From Negativicutes bacterium (lineage in GTDB: Bacteria > Bacillota_C > Negativicutes > Sporomusales_B > JARLHX01): 6,005 bases of DNA. The notes below the pieces were generated by a model that saw only the letters and a list, made by a program, of their open reading frames with translations, was not told where the DNA came from and ran no database searches. Position numbers and translations under genes: made by a program. Every line of letters starts with the position of its first letter. Positions within the stretch are counted from its first letter, which is position 1. The stretch covers positions 1-6,005 of the forward strand of contig JARLHX010000377.1 in the NCBI GenBank assembly GCA_031292035.1. The letters are read 5' to 3'. This document shows, in pieces, positions 1-6,005 of the stretch.

Positions 1-126
1 GCACGCGGCGCATCTGATGTGCATATTACTGTAGGCATTCCGCCGGATAATATCCATATTGTGAGTGAAGATTTGTCCATTGGACTGGCCAGCATATCCT
101 ATCATTTATCGCGCAATATGCGCTAG
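1..126 (+). CDS. 3' end of an unidentified upstream gene (partial)
   Basis: Frame 1 is open from the window edge to a TAG stop at 124-126, giving 41 C-terminal residues that end in HLSRNMR. The start lies outside the window. The stretch VGIPPDNIHIV looks like a beta-strand/turn segment and faintly recalls the small TOBE-type domains at the end of some ABC-transporter ATPases, but this is too weak to name a family. No clear terminator follows the stop, so transcription could run into the leader downstream. A strong promoter 66 bases beyond the stop suggests this gene is not part of the propionate operon. The coding call rests only on the open frame and reasonable codon use. Confidence 0.5.
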   Translation, partial: ARGASDVHITVGIPPDNIHIVSEDLSIGLASISYHLSRNMR

Positions 127-191
127 CAGCTGCTGCTGGGAATGAATAGCAAGAAAAGTGAAAATAGAATGAAAATTTCTTATTGAAGCTA

Positions 192-220
192 TTGCCAACC
201 TGTTTTTGATATGGTACTAT
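192..220 (+). promoter_or_regulatory. Sigma-70/SigA-type promoter for the propionate operon
   Basis: The -35 box TTGCCA (192-197, five of six consensus bases) is separated by exactly 17 bases from the -10 box TACTAT (215-220, four of six). A TGG triplet sits directly before the -10 box, which makes an extended -10. Transcription should start near 226-228. This is the best promoter between the upstream gene and the first operon gene, and it implies a leader of about 530 nt. No start site has been measured; the call is by consensus only. Confidence 0.65.
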
Positions 221-270
221 AAGTTACAGAAGTAAGTGATAGTTTGAACGTGATCAATTGAATATCATTG

Positions 271-399
271 CAGACGGAAAAGCTGCGGCTTTTCTGAAAG
301 CGTTTAGCAAGCCGCTATGGCGCACGGTCTGTTGCCTTTCCGGTAGCAGATAGAGAGAAGCCAATGCTTGGTTGTTTAACAATCAAGCATTTTTATTTT
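271..399 (+). promoter_or_regulatory. Leader element 1: structured RNA plus terminator
   Basis: The element begins with CAGACGG (271-277). It contains a 9-bp hairpin (275-283 with 288-296, loop TGCG, one G-U pair) followed directly by GAAAGCG (296-302). Next come ACGG (324-327) and a second 9-bp hairpin (328-336 with 342-350, loop TTTCC, two wobble pairs). A 12-nt linker leads into the terminator at 363. CAGAC (271-275) can also pair with GTCTG (327-331), which would compete with both hairpins. The same landmarks recur about 260 bases downstream in element 2. It may be an attenuator or riboswitch of unknown ligand; pairings were found by eye. Confidence 0.5.
363..399 (+). terminator. Intrinsic terminator 1 in the leader
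   Basis: A 12-bp stem (363-374 with 380-391, one G-U pair) closes a 5-base TTTAA loop. It is followed by the tail TTTTTATTTT (390-399). It lies about 135 bases after the predicted transcription start and well before the first operon gene, as expected for an attenuator rather than an end-of-operon terminator. Confidence 0.8.
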
Positions 400-530
400 G
401 CATTATCACAAAGTCGGACAATGGTTACATAGTACGCTGGCCAGGTTGGAATGGTTGCCGCTGCGGTGAGAGGCATTTTGTTTTCGATGAACGGAATCAA
501 CGCCAGTCATTAACGCAACTGTATATTGGG

Positions 531-658
531 CAGACGGGGAGGTTTTATGCCGAACCGGAAGCGCAACGAACTAGTGTGACCAACGGCTTATCGCCTTTTC
601 GGCGGTGAGTGATTGAGGCGGTAACACCAAGGTTAGTTCAACCTTGGTGTTTTTATTT
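531..658 (+). promoter_or_regulatory. Leader element 2: structured RNA plus terminator
   Basis: This element repeats the landmarks of element 1: CAGACGG (531-537), a weaker hairpin (541-544 with 553-556), GGAAGCG (557-563), ACGG (583-586), and a 10-bp hairpin (586-595 with 601-610, loop TTTTC). A 12-nt linker then leads into the terminator at 623. The motif GCCTTTTCGG (593-602) matches GCCTTTCCGG (334-343) of element 1. The first hairpin and the long-range CAGAC pairing of element 1 are not well conserved here, so the shared fold is incomplete. A possible mini-ORF starts inside it at 547. Confidence 0.5.
623..658 (+). terminator. Intrinsic terminator 2 in the leader
   Basis: A perfect 12-bp stem (AACACCAAGGTT at 623-634 with its complement at 640-651) closes a 5-base AGTTC loop and runs into TTTTTATTT (650-658). 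Stem length, loop length and tail match terminator 1 although the stem sequences differ. It sits 98 bases before the first operon gene, so the operon is transcribed only when it is bypassed, unless an unseen promoter lies beyond it. Confidence 0.85.
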
Positions 659-756
659 GTCTGTCAGACCGAGATCCGGAGGCGGCAAAGAGTTTTGGCC
701 GACAATATTTTAGGTTGTTCAAACATTCAAAATAAGGAATAATTAAGGAGAGGGGA

Positions 757-2271
757 ATGTACATGATTGACATTCGGGACCGCGTGCGCTGCAAAGCTCT
801 GCACGCCAAGATTGTCACAGCCGAGGAAGCGGCAGCCCTGATCAAGCCAGGAATGAATGTTGGCACCAGCGGCTTTACGCCGGCTGGTTATCCCAAAGCT
901 GTGCCGCTCGCCCTGGCAGAAAGAATGAAAAAAGAGAATTTCCAGATTAACCTCTGGACCGGCGCCTCGGTAGGCAAGGAGCTGGATGGCGCTTTGGCCG
1001 AAGTGGGTGGAATCGCCAGACGACTTCCTTACCAAACTAATGATGGTATCCGCAAACAAATCAACGCCGGCAAGATCGCCTACACCGACCTCCATCTCAG
1101 CCATGTGGCGCAGATGTCCCGCTACGGGTATCTCGGCGGCAAGGTCAACGTCGCTATTGTCGAAGCCTGCGCCATTACGGAGGAAGGCCATATTGTTCCC
1201 ACCACTTCGCTTGGCAACGCAGCCTCCTATGTACAAAGCGCCGATATCGTCATTGTCGAAGTCAATGTTGCCCAACCGCTGGAACTTGAAGGGATCCATG
1301 ACGTTTATATTCCTCTAGATCCCCCCCATCGTCAGCCCATCATGATCACCAAAGTGGACGACCGTATCGGCACTACTTACATACCTGCTGGACCGGATAA
1401 GATCACTTACATCGTCCCCTGTAACATTCCTGACGCCCAGCGGCCACTTGCCGCCATCGATGACGACGCCAAAGCAATGAGCGGGCACTTAATCAAATTC
1501 TTCAACAATGAAATAAAAGAAGGCCGGATGCCCAAGAACTTGTTGCCGCTGCAGTCAGGCGTCGGTTCGGTAGCCAACGCCGTAGTCGCCGGGTTAGTCG
1601 ATTCGCCGTATAAAAACCTGACTGTTTTTACTGAAGTTATCCAAGACGGCATGTTTGACCTGATCGACGCCGGCAAACTCGACTTCGCCTCCGGTACCTC
1701 GCTGACCCCGTCACCGGACGGAGCCAAGCGCCTTTATGCCAACCTTGGCGAATACCGTAAAAAACTGATGCTGCGGCCCCAGGAAATAGCCAACGGGCCG
1801 GAAACAGCTCGGCGCCTCGGTATCATCGCTATGAATACGGCCATTGAATTCGACATTTATGGCCATGTCAACTCCACCCATATTATGGGCAGCAAAATGA
1901 TGAACGGCATCGGCGGCTCGGGCGACTTCGCCCGCAACGGGTATCTGACCATCTTCTTCAGCAACTCGGTAGCCAAAAACGGCGACATTTCGTCGATCGT
2001 CCCGATGTGTTCCCATATCGACAGCACCGAACACGACGTCGATATCTTCATCACCGAGCGCGGTGTGGCTGACGTAAGAGGGCTGAGCCCGAAAGAGCGC
2101 GCCCGGGTCATTATTGAGAACTGCGCCCACCCCGACTATCAGCCCATGCTCACCGATTACCTGGATAGAGCCATTCAGAAACAAGGTCCGGTACATACCC
2201 CGCATCTGTTGGATGAGGCCCTTTCCTGGCATAGCCGGTTTTTAGAAACCGGATCAATGAAAAAGAAGTAA
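757..2271 (+). CDS. scpC: Succinate / propionyl-CoA CoA-transferase (acetyl-CoA hydrolase/transferase family)
   Basis: This 504-residue class I CoA-transferase moves CoA between propionyl-CoA (or acetyl-CoA) and succinate in the cytoplasm. It closely resembles the E. coli YgfH/ScpC type along its length: [11 protein letters not shown] near residue 38, TGASVG near 68, LQSGVG..NAV at 265-276, FTEVIQDG at 291-298, and [12 protein letters not shown] at 383-394. Glu293 in the FTE motif is the expected catalytic residue that forms the glutamyl-CoA thioester. The length is normal for the family. The start at 757 is chosen because AAGGAG (745-750) lies 6 bases upstream; a second ATG at 763 is less well spaced. 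It is the first gene of the operon, 19 bases before the mutase, which favours the propionyl-CoA:succinate reaction over simple acetyl-CoA hydrolysis. Exact acyl preference cannot be read from sequence. Confidence 0.9.
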   Translation: MYMIDIRDRVRCKALHAKIVTAEEAAALIKPGMNVGTSGFTPAGYPKAVPLALAERMKKENFQINLWTGASVGKELDGALAEVGGIARRLPYQTNDGIRKQINAGKIAYTDLHLSHVAQMSRYGYLGGKVNVAIVEACAITEEGHIVPTTSLGNAASYVQSADIVIVEVNVAQPLELEGIHDVYIPLDPPHRQPIMITKVDDRIGTTYIPAGPDKITYIVPCNIPDAQRPLAAIDDDAKAMSGHLIKFFNNEIKEGRMPKNLLPLQSGVGSVANAVVAGLVDSPYKNLTVFTEVIQDGMFDLIDAGKLDFASGTSLTPSPDGAKRLYANLGEYRKKLMLRPQEIANGPETARRLGIIAMNTAIEFDIYGHVNSTHIMGSKMMNGIGGSGDFARNGYLTIFFSNSVAKNGDISSIVPMCSHIDSTEHDVDIFITERGVADVRGLSPKERARVIIENCAHPDYQPMLTDYLDRAIQKQGPVHTPHLLDEALSWHSRFLETGSMKKK

Positions 2272-2290
2272 TGTAAAGGAGGATACAAGC

Positions 2291-3937
2291 ATGGCTAATG
2301 AATCTTTAAAGGCCAAAAAAGAAGCGTACAACGCCAAAGTGGAAAAAGTCCTGGCAAAAGGTCCCGAACGTAAAAACCTGCCGTACGAAAGACTGTATAC
2401 CCCGCTCGACATCGAAGGTTTCGATTATGAGCGCGACCTGGGGTTTCCGGGGGAATATCCCTTCACCAGGGGCGTACAGCCGACTATGTACCGGGGCCGT
2501 TTCTGGACCATGCGCCAGTACGCCGGCTTTGCCACCGCGGAAGAATCCAACAAACGCTACAAGTACCTTTTGGAGCAAGGCCAAACCGGCCTGTCCTGCG
2601 CCTTCGACCTGCCGACCCAGATCGGTTATGACTCTGATGATGCGATTTCCGAAGGGGAAGTTGGTAAAGTCGGTGTAGCCATCGACTCCCTGGCTGACAT
2701 GGAAATCCTCTTCGACGGCATCGATCTTGGCAAAGTATCGACTTCGATGACCATCAACGCCCCGGCGTCGGTATTGCTGGCGATGTACATCGCCGTTGCC
2801 GAAAAACAAGGCGTAACCCCTGACAAGCTCAACGGCACCATTCAAAATGATATCCTCAAAGAATACTCCGCCCGCGGTACCTACATTTTTCCGCCCAAGC
2901 CCTCGATGCGGCTGATCACGAACATCTTCGCCTATTGCTCGAAAAACGTTCCCCATTGGAACACCATCTCGATCTCGGGCTACCATATTCGTGAAGCCGG
3001 TTCGACTGCTTCCCAGGAAATCGCTTTTACCATCGCCGACGGTATCGCCTATGTTGACGCCGCCATCAAAGCCGGTCTCAACGTCGATGACTTCGCCGGA
3101 CGCCTCTCCTTCTTCTGGAACGCTCATAACAACGTACTGGAAGAAGTCGCCAAATTCCGTGCTTCCCGCCGGGTTTGGGCCAAAGTCATGAAAGAGCGTT
3201 TTGGCGCAACCAATCCGAAATCCTGGATGCTGCGGGTGCACACCCAGACCGCTGGCTCGATGCTTACCGCCCAGCAACCGGAAAATAACATCGTCCGCGT
3301 AGCCCTGCAAACTGCAGCTGCTATCATGGGCGGAACCCAGTCGCTCCATACCAACTCCAAAGACGAAGCCATGGCTCTGCCGACTGAAGACTCGGTGCGC
3401 GTGGCTCTCAGAACCCAGCAGATCGTGGCTTATGAAAGCGGTCTGGCCGACACTGTCGATCCGTTGGCAGGTTCGTACTTCATCGAAGCTTTGACCAACA
3501 AAATCGAAGCTGAATGCTGGGAGTATATCAAGAAAATCGACGACCTCGGCGGTGCGCCGGAGGCCATCGAAAAAGGCTACATCCAAAGAGAGATTCAAGA
3601 CAGCGCCTATAAATGGCAAATGGAAGTCGAGTCCAAACTGCGCGTTATCGTTGGTGTTAACCAGTTCCAGATCAAAGAAAAACCGGTCGAAGGTCTGCTG
3701 CGCGTAGACGCATCGGTTGGCGAAATGCAGAAGAAGAAACTGGCTGACCTGCGCGCCAAACGCGACAATGCGGCTGTCAAAGCCAATTTGGCTGCTTTGG
3801 AAGCCGGCGCCAAAGACGAGAATGCAAATCTTATGCCGCTTATTCTCGAAGCGGTCAAGTCCTATGCAACCCTGGGCGAAATCTGCGGCGTACTGCGCAA
3901 AGTATTCGGTGAATACAAAGCGACAGTAAGCCTGTAA
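2291..3937 (+). CDS. mcmA1: Methylmalonyl-CoA mutase, large (catalytic) subunit
   Basis: This 548-residue protein is the TIM-barrel substrate-binding part of an adenosylcobalamin mutase, which interconverts succinyl-CoA and (R)-methylmalonyl-CoA. It lacks the C-terminal B12 domain of one-chain mutases; that domain is the next gene. Key residues match methylmalonyl-CoA mutase: Tyr77 in MRQYAGF and Arg195 in YSARGTY, corresponding to Tyr89 and Arg207 of the Propionibacterium enzyme, where isobutyryl-CoA mutases have Phe and Gln. Tyr231-His232 in SGYHIREAG match the catalytic Tyr243/His244. [17 protein letters not shown] (317-333) and GGTQSLHTN (347-355) are also typical. The start follows AAAGGAGG (2275-2282). 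The subunit should form a heterodimer or heterotetramer with the cobalamin subunit 24 bases downstream. Symbols vary (mcmA1, mutB, mutA, scpA). Confidence 0.95.
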   Translation: MANESLKAKKEAYNAKVEKVLAKGPERKNLPYERLYTPLDIEGFDYERDLGFPGEYPFTRGVQPTMYRGRFWTMRQYAGFATAEESNKRYKYLLEQGQTGLSCAFDLPTQIGYDSDDAISEGEVGKVGVAIDSLADMEILFDGIDLGKVSTSMTINAPASVLLAMYIAVAEKQGVTPDKLNGTIQNDILKEYSARGTYIFPPKPSMRLITNIFAYCSKNVPHWNTISISGYHIREAGSTASQEIAFTIADGIAYVDAAIKAGLNVDDFAGRLSFFWNAHNNVLEEVAKFRASRRVWAKVMKERFGATNPKSWMLRVHTQTAGSMLTAQQPENNIVRVALQTAAAIMGGTQSLHTNSKDEAMALPTEDSVRVALRTQQIVAYESGLADTVDPLAGSYFIEALTNKIEAECWEYIKKIDDLGGAPEAIEKGYIQREIQDSAYKWQMEVESKLRVIVGVNQFQIKEKPVEGLLRVDASVGEMQKKKLADLRAKRDNAAVKANLAALEAGAKDENANLMPLILEAVKSYATLGEICGVLRKVFGEYKATVSL

Positions 3938-3961
3938 GCGAAAGAGATAGGAGGGACAACG

Positions 3962-4354
3962 ATGGAAAAACGTATTAGAGTATTGGTAGCTAAGCCTGGT
4001 CTTGACGGTCATGACCGAGGCGCCAAAGTCGTAGCCCGCGCTCTTCGCGACGCCGGCTTTGAGGTAAGTTACACCGGACTCCGTCAAACTCCCGAACTGA
4101 TCACAGAATCCGCGCTGCAGGAAGACGTAAACGTAGTGGCGCTCAGCCTGCTCTCCGGAGCCCACAACACCATCTTCCCGAAGGTGGTTGCTCAACTCAA
4201 AGAAAAAGGCTTGAAAGATGTACTGCTTATCGGCGGTGGCGTCATCCCTGACGCCGACATCCCTGGTCTGAAAGCTGCCGGAGTAGCCGAGATCTTCACC
4301 CCTGGCACTCCCACTTCAAGCATTGTAGAGTTTATTAAAGCCAACGTGAAATAA
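3962..4354 (+). CDS. mcmA2: Methylmalonyl-CoA mutase, small (cobalamin-binding) subunit
   Basis: This 130-residue Rossmann-like B12-binding domain carries adenosylcobalamin for the preceding catalytic subunit. The DxHxxG motif is DGHDRG at residues 15-20, with His17 as the lower axial cobalt ligand. It is followed by the SxL motif at 62-64 (SLL) and the glycine-rich GGG at 91-93 ([10 protein letters not shown]), which line the nucleotide tail of the cofactor. Its length fits stand-alone mutase small subunits (about 130-140 residues). AGGAGGG lies 6 bases before the ATG. Adjacency to the large subunit and the residues seen there make it a methylmalonyl-CoA mutase partner rather than an isobutyryl-CoA or glutamate mutase subunit. 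It ends 83 bases before meaB, the widest gap in the operon. Confidence 0.95.
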   Translation: MEKRIRVLVAKPGLDGHDRGAKVVARALRDAGFEVSYTGLRQTPELITESALQEDVNVVALSLLSGAHNTIFPKVVAQLKEKGLKDVLLIGGGVIPDADIPGLKAAGVAEIFTPGTPTSSIVEFIKANVK

Positions 4355-4366
4355 GGTAATAAGGCA

Positions 4367-4391
4367 GGCAGCCGGGGTTCACCCGGCTGCC
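4367..4391 (+). promoter_or_regulatory. Intercistronic GC-rich hairpin between mutase and meaB
   Basis: A perfect 10-bp GC-rich stem (4367-4376 with 4382-4391) closes a GTTCA loop. No T-run follows, so it should not act as a standard intrinsic terminator. A smaller 5-bp hairpin (4403-4407 with 4415-4419) follows just before the meaB ribosome site. Likely roles are protecting the 3' end of the mutase message or setting different expression for mutase and meaB; the role is inferred. Confidence 0.6.
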
Positions 4392-4421
4392 GGTAAAGCA
4401 AGGACCGTAGCTTGCGGTCAC

Positions 4422-4440
4422 AAGGCGGTGCAATCAATTG
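4422..4440 (+). promoter_or_regulatory. Ribosome site and TTG start of meaB
   Basis: AAGGCGGTG differs by one base from the ideal AAGGAGGTG and lies 7 bases before a TTG codon, the only plausible start after the in-frame TAG at 4408. The other starts in this operon are ATG with near-perfect Shine-Dalgarno sequences, so meaB is probably translated less than the mutase subunits, as suits a chaperone. Confidence 0.65.
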
Positions 4441-5376
4441 GATATAGTGGAAGAGCTCTTGGCTGGTTCCCGGCTTGCGCTGTCGCGAGCTATAACAGCA
4501 GTAGAAAACGAATATAGTGAAGCGGTTACCATTATGCAGCAGCTTTACCCGCATACCGGCAGGGCCCACGTGATCGGCATTACCGGACCGCCGGGAGCAG
4601 GAAAAAGTACGCTGACCGACAAATTGGCCAAAGAATACCGTCGGCAGGGGAAGACAGTCGGCATTGTCGCTGTGGACCCGACAAGCCCTTTTTCCGGGGG
4701 AGCTATTCTCGGTGACCGGATCCGGATGAACGAACTGACCCTTGATGAAGGGGTGTTCATTCGCAGTATGGGTACCAGAGGCAGCCTCGGCGGCTTGTCG
4801 CGCAAGACGGCAGAGGTGGTCAAAATCCTCGATGCATCTGGTAAAGATATCATCTTTATCGAGACAGTTGGGGTAGGGCAATCGGAAGTGGATATCGTCA
4901 AAGCCGCCGACACTACGTTGGTTGTGCTTATTCCCGGTATGGGCGACGATATTCAGGCCATCAAAGCAGGGATTCTCGAAATCGGCGACGTCTTTGCGAT
5001 CAACAAAGCAGATCGCGACGGCGTGGAGCGGCTTAACACCGAGATTGAGATGATGCTTGACCTGAACCAGAGTGCAGTCGCCTGGCGACCGCCGATTAAA
5101 CGGACGATCGCCTATGATGGCACTGGTATTGATGAACTGTTGGCCGCCATTGATAATCATGTGAGTTTTCTCACGAGTACGGGAGAACTGGGCAACCGCC
5201 GCCAGAAACGCACGAGAAACGAACTACTGGCACTCCTTGAAGAACAAATCGGCCGGCATGTTTTTCAGAAGATTACAGCATCCGGTCAGCTTGACTCTCT
5301 GGTGATTAGTATCGAGGAGCGGACAAAAGATCCTTACACCATAGTGGATACTCTTCTAACGGAAATTTTGCGTTAA
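4438..5376 (+). CDS. meaB: MeaB/ArgK-family GTPase, mutase chaperone
   Basis: This 312-residue G3E P-loop GTPase gates adenosylcobalamin delivery to methylmalonyl-CoA mutase and protects the enzyme from inactivation. Walker A is GPPGAGKS at residues 50-57; VDPTSPFSGGAILGDRIRM (79-97) is the typical MeaB segment containing switch I. IETVGVGQSE (141-150) contains Walker B/switch II, and NKAD (189-192) is the guanine-specificity motif. The N-terminal helix LALSRAITAVEN (13-24) and the C-terminal extension after about 250 fit the family. The start is TTG at 4438: an in-frame stop at 4408-4410 rules out a longer protein, no ATG or GTG lies between, and AAGGCGGTG (4422-4430) is placed 7 bases upstream. 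The next ATG (codon 33) would delete the family's N-terminal helix. Older names call this ArgK (arginine transport kinase), which the context does not support. Confidence 0.93.
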   Translation: MDIVEELLAGSRLALSRAITAVENEYSEAVTIMQQLYPHTGRAHVIGITGPPGAGKSTLTDKLAKEYRRQGKTVGIVAVDPTSPFSGGAILGDRIRMNELTLDEGVFIRSMGTRGSLGGLSRKTAEVVKILDASGKDIIFIETVGVGQSEVDIVKAADTTLVVLIPGMGDDIQAIKAGILEIGDVFAINKADRDGVERLNTEIEMMLDLNQSAVAWRPPIKRTIAYDGTGIDELLAAIDNHVSFLTSTGELGNRRQKRTRNELLALLEEQIGRHVFQKITASGQLDSLVISIEERTKDPYTIVDTLLTEILR

Positions 5377-5395
5377 AGAAAAAGGAGGAAATAGT

Positions 5396-5803
5396 ATGTT
5401 TAAAGTTCTGAAAGTGGACCATATCGGTATCGCGGTGAAAGATCTGGAACAGGCCAAAAAGTTCTACACTGAAATGCTCGGTATGCCTGCCCTTGGCGAA
5501 GAAACCGTTGAGCAGCAAAAAGTAAAAGTTTGCTTCATTCCCTGCGGCGACAGCGAAGTAGAGCTTCTGGAATCGACTTCTCCCGAAGGTCCTATCGCCA
5601 AGTTTATCGAAAAGAACGGCGAAGGCATCCAGCATCTGGCCCTCAGAGTTGACAATGTTGAAGCCGCTTTGGCTGATCTGAAAGCCAAGGGAGTTCGCCT
5701 CATTGACGAAGTGCCGCGTTACGGCGCCGGCGGCGCCAGCATCGCCTTTGTCCATCCCAAAGCTACCGGCGGCATCCTGCTCGAGATCTCCGAGCGGAAG
5801 TAG
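5396..5803 (+). CDS. mce: Methylmalonyl-CoA epimerase
   Basis: This 135-residue vicinal-oxygen-chelate (glyoxalase fold) enzyme interconverts (R)- and (S)-methylmalonyl-CoA, linking the mutase product to the decarboxylase/carboxylase substrate. Two beta-alpha-beta repeats are visible: DHIGIAVKDLEQAKKFY at 8-24 and QHLALRVDNVEAALADL at 79-95. Probable metal ligands are His9, Glu56 (in VELLE), His80 and Glu130 (in GGILLE), at the positions used in known epimerases. FVHPKATGGILLE near the C-terminus is typical and separates it from lactoylglutathione lyases. AAAGGAGG sits just upstream of the ATG, and the gene begins 19 bases after meaB. Length is normal and no defect is seen. Confidence 0.93.
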   Translation: MFKVLKVDHIGIAVKDLEQAKKFYTEMLGMPALGEETVEQQKVKVCFIPCGDSEVELLESTSPEGPIAKFIEKNGEGIQHLALRVDNVEAALADLKAKGVRLIDEVPRYGAGGASIAFVHPKATGGILLEISERK

Positions 5804-5840
5804 TTTCAGTCTAGTAAGTGTCTAAAGATGGAGGTGTGTT

Positions 5841-6005
5841 ATGGCTACTATTTCGGAAAAAATTGACCTATTGAAACAAATGCAAGAAAAAGTTATCCTG
5901 GGCGGCGGGGCAAAGCGGATCGACAAACAGCACGCCAGCGGTAAACTCACCGCACGCGAGCGGATCGAAAAACTCCTTGATCCGGGAACCTTCGTCGAAC
6001 TCGAC
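5841..6005 (+). CDS. mmdA: Carboxyltransferase subunit, probably methylmalonyl-CoA decarboxylase alpha (5' part only)
   Basis: The ATG follows GGAGGTG (5830-5836), and the frame stays open for 55 codons to the window edge. The N-terminus has the signature of biotin-dependent acyl-CoA carboxyltransferases: a short helix, then [20 protein letters not shown] (22-41) and [16 protein letters not shown] (40-55). The family includes methylmalonyl-CoA decarboxylase alpha, propionyl-CoA carboxylase beta and methylmalonyl-CoA carboxyltransferase 12S subunits, which cannot be separated by this stretch. Context after the mutase and epimerase in a likely fermentative anaerobe favours the Na+-pumping decarboxylase. 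In that case the membrane subunit, a small subunit and a biotin carrier should follow. It starts 37 bases after the epimerase stop. Confidence 0.85.
   Translation, partial: MATISEKIDLLKQMQEKVILGGGAKRIDKQHASGKLTARERIEKLLDPGTFVELD

Larger units (their letters stand above)
227..756 (+). promoter_or_regulatory. Long structured 5' leader of the propionate operon
   Basis: This stretch of about 530 bases between the predicted start site and the first operon gene has no convincing protein gene. It holds two similar structured elements, each ending in an intrinsic terminator (363-399 and 623-658). A spacer (400-530) has short GC-rich inverted repeats but nothing recognisable. A final segment (659-756) carries the palindrome GTCTGTCAGAC (659-669) and the ribosome site AAGGAG (745-750). 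Because both terminators lie between promoter and genes, expression must depend on read-through, so conditional attenuation is likely. I did not see the conserved boxes of cobalamin, glycine, TPP, SAM, T-box or cyclic-di-GMP class I leaders. Confidence 0.6.

Noticed and set aside
372..608. Plus-strand open frame of 78 codons in the leader
   Set aside because: Its TTG start lies inside terminator 1 with no ribosome site, the protein has no recognisable family features, and it overlaps element 2. It is better explained as non-coding RNA.
715..743. Possible promoter TTGTTC-17-AATAAT just before the first gene
   Set aside because: Both boxes are weak, and the start would fall at about 750, removing the AAGGAG ribosome site at 745-750 from the transcript.
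227..756. Cobalamin riboswitch, expected before a B12-dependent mutase operon
   Set aside because: I looked for the conserved B12 box (GCCACTG-like) and the other conserved cobalamin-aptamer segments in the leader and did not find them. A cmsearch with the cobalamin model would settle this.
1321..1327. Run of seven C's inside the CoA-transferase gene, a possible frameshift site
   Set aside because: The frame is intact on both sides and the protein matches its family across this point (DPPHR), so there is no sign of a real frameshift.
2306..4195. Very long minus-strand open frame (629 codons) opposite the mutase genes
   Set aside because: It lies wholly antisense to two clearly identified genes. 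The translated product shows no recognisable domain, and such frames arise from codon bias on the sense strand.
4192..5160. Minus-strand open frame of 322 codons opposite meaB
   Set aside because: It is antisense to a gene with intact Walker A and NKxD motifs; the product resembles no family and it has no supporting ribosome site that I could see.
1..6005. Mobile elements, CRISPR arrays, tRNA or rRNA genes
   Set aside because: No transposase, integrase, regularly spaced repeats or RNA-gene sequence was seen; the coding region is a compact metabolic operon.

Overview
This window carries the start of a propionate-metabolism operon, read entirely on the plus strand. It most likely comes from an anaerobic, propionate-forming Firmicute of the Negativicutes type (Sporomusa/Pelosinus/Veillonella-like). 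That placement is inferred from strong AGGAGG-type ribosome sites, roughly even base composition, and the combination of a split methylmalonyl-CoA mutase, a YgfH/ScpC-type CoA transferase and a decarboxylase-type carboxyltransferase in one cluster. No marker gene fixes the species.

Layout. Positions 1-126 hold the last 41 codons of an unidentified upstream gene. Positions 127-756 have no convincing protein gene. They contain a good vegetative promoter (192-220), then a leader of about 530 nt with two structured elements in tandem (271-399 and 531-658). Each element ends in a 12-bp hairpin with a U-rich tail, that is, an intrinsic terminator. From 757 six genes follow closely: succinate/propionyl-CoA CoA-transferase (757-2271), methylmalonyl-CoA mutase catalytic subunit (2291-3937), mutase cobalamin-binding subunit (3962-4354), MeaB-type GTPase (4438-5376, TTG start), methylmalonyl-CoA epimerase (5396-5803), and the first 55 codons of a carboxyltransferase, probably methylmalonyl-CoA decarboxylase alpha subunit (5841 to the window end).

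How the genes work together. Succinate receives CoA from propionyl-CoA (transferase). Succinyl-CoA is rearranged to (R)-methylmalonyl-CoA (two-part B12 mutase, protected and loaded by MeaB) and converted to the (S)-epimer (epimerase). It is then decarboxylated to propionyl-CoA, which returns CoA to the next succinate. Gene order follows the reaction order. The pathway is established knowledge. That this cluster runs mainly toward propionate, rather than propionate oxidation, is inference.

The most unusual part is the leader: two elements sharing short motifs and near-identical internal spacing, each followed by a terminator with a different stem sequence but the same geometry. I could not match them to a known riboswitch class from memory.
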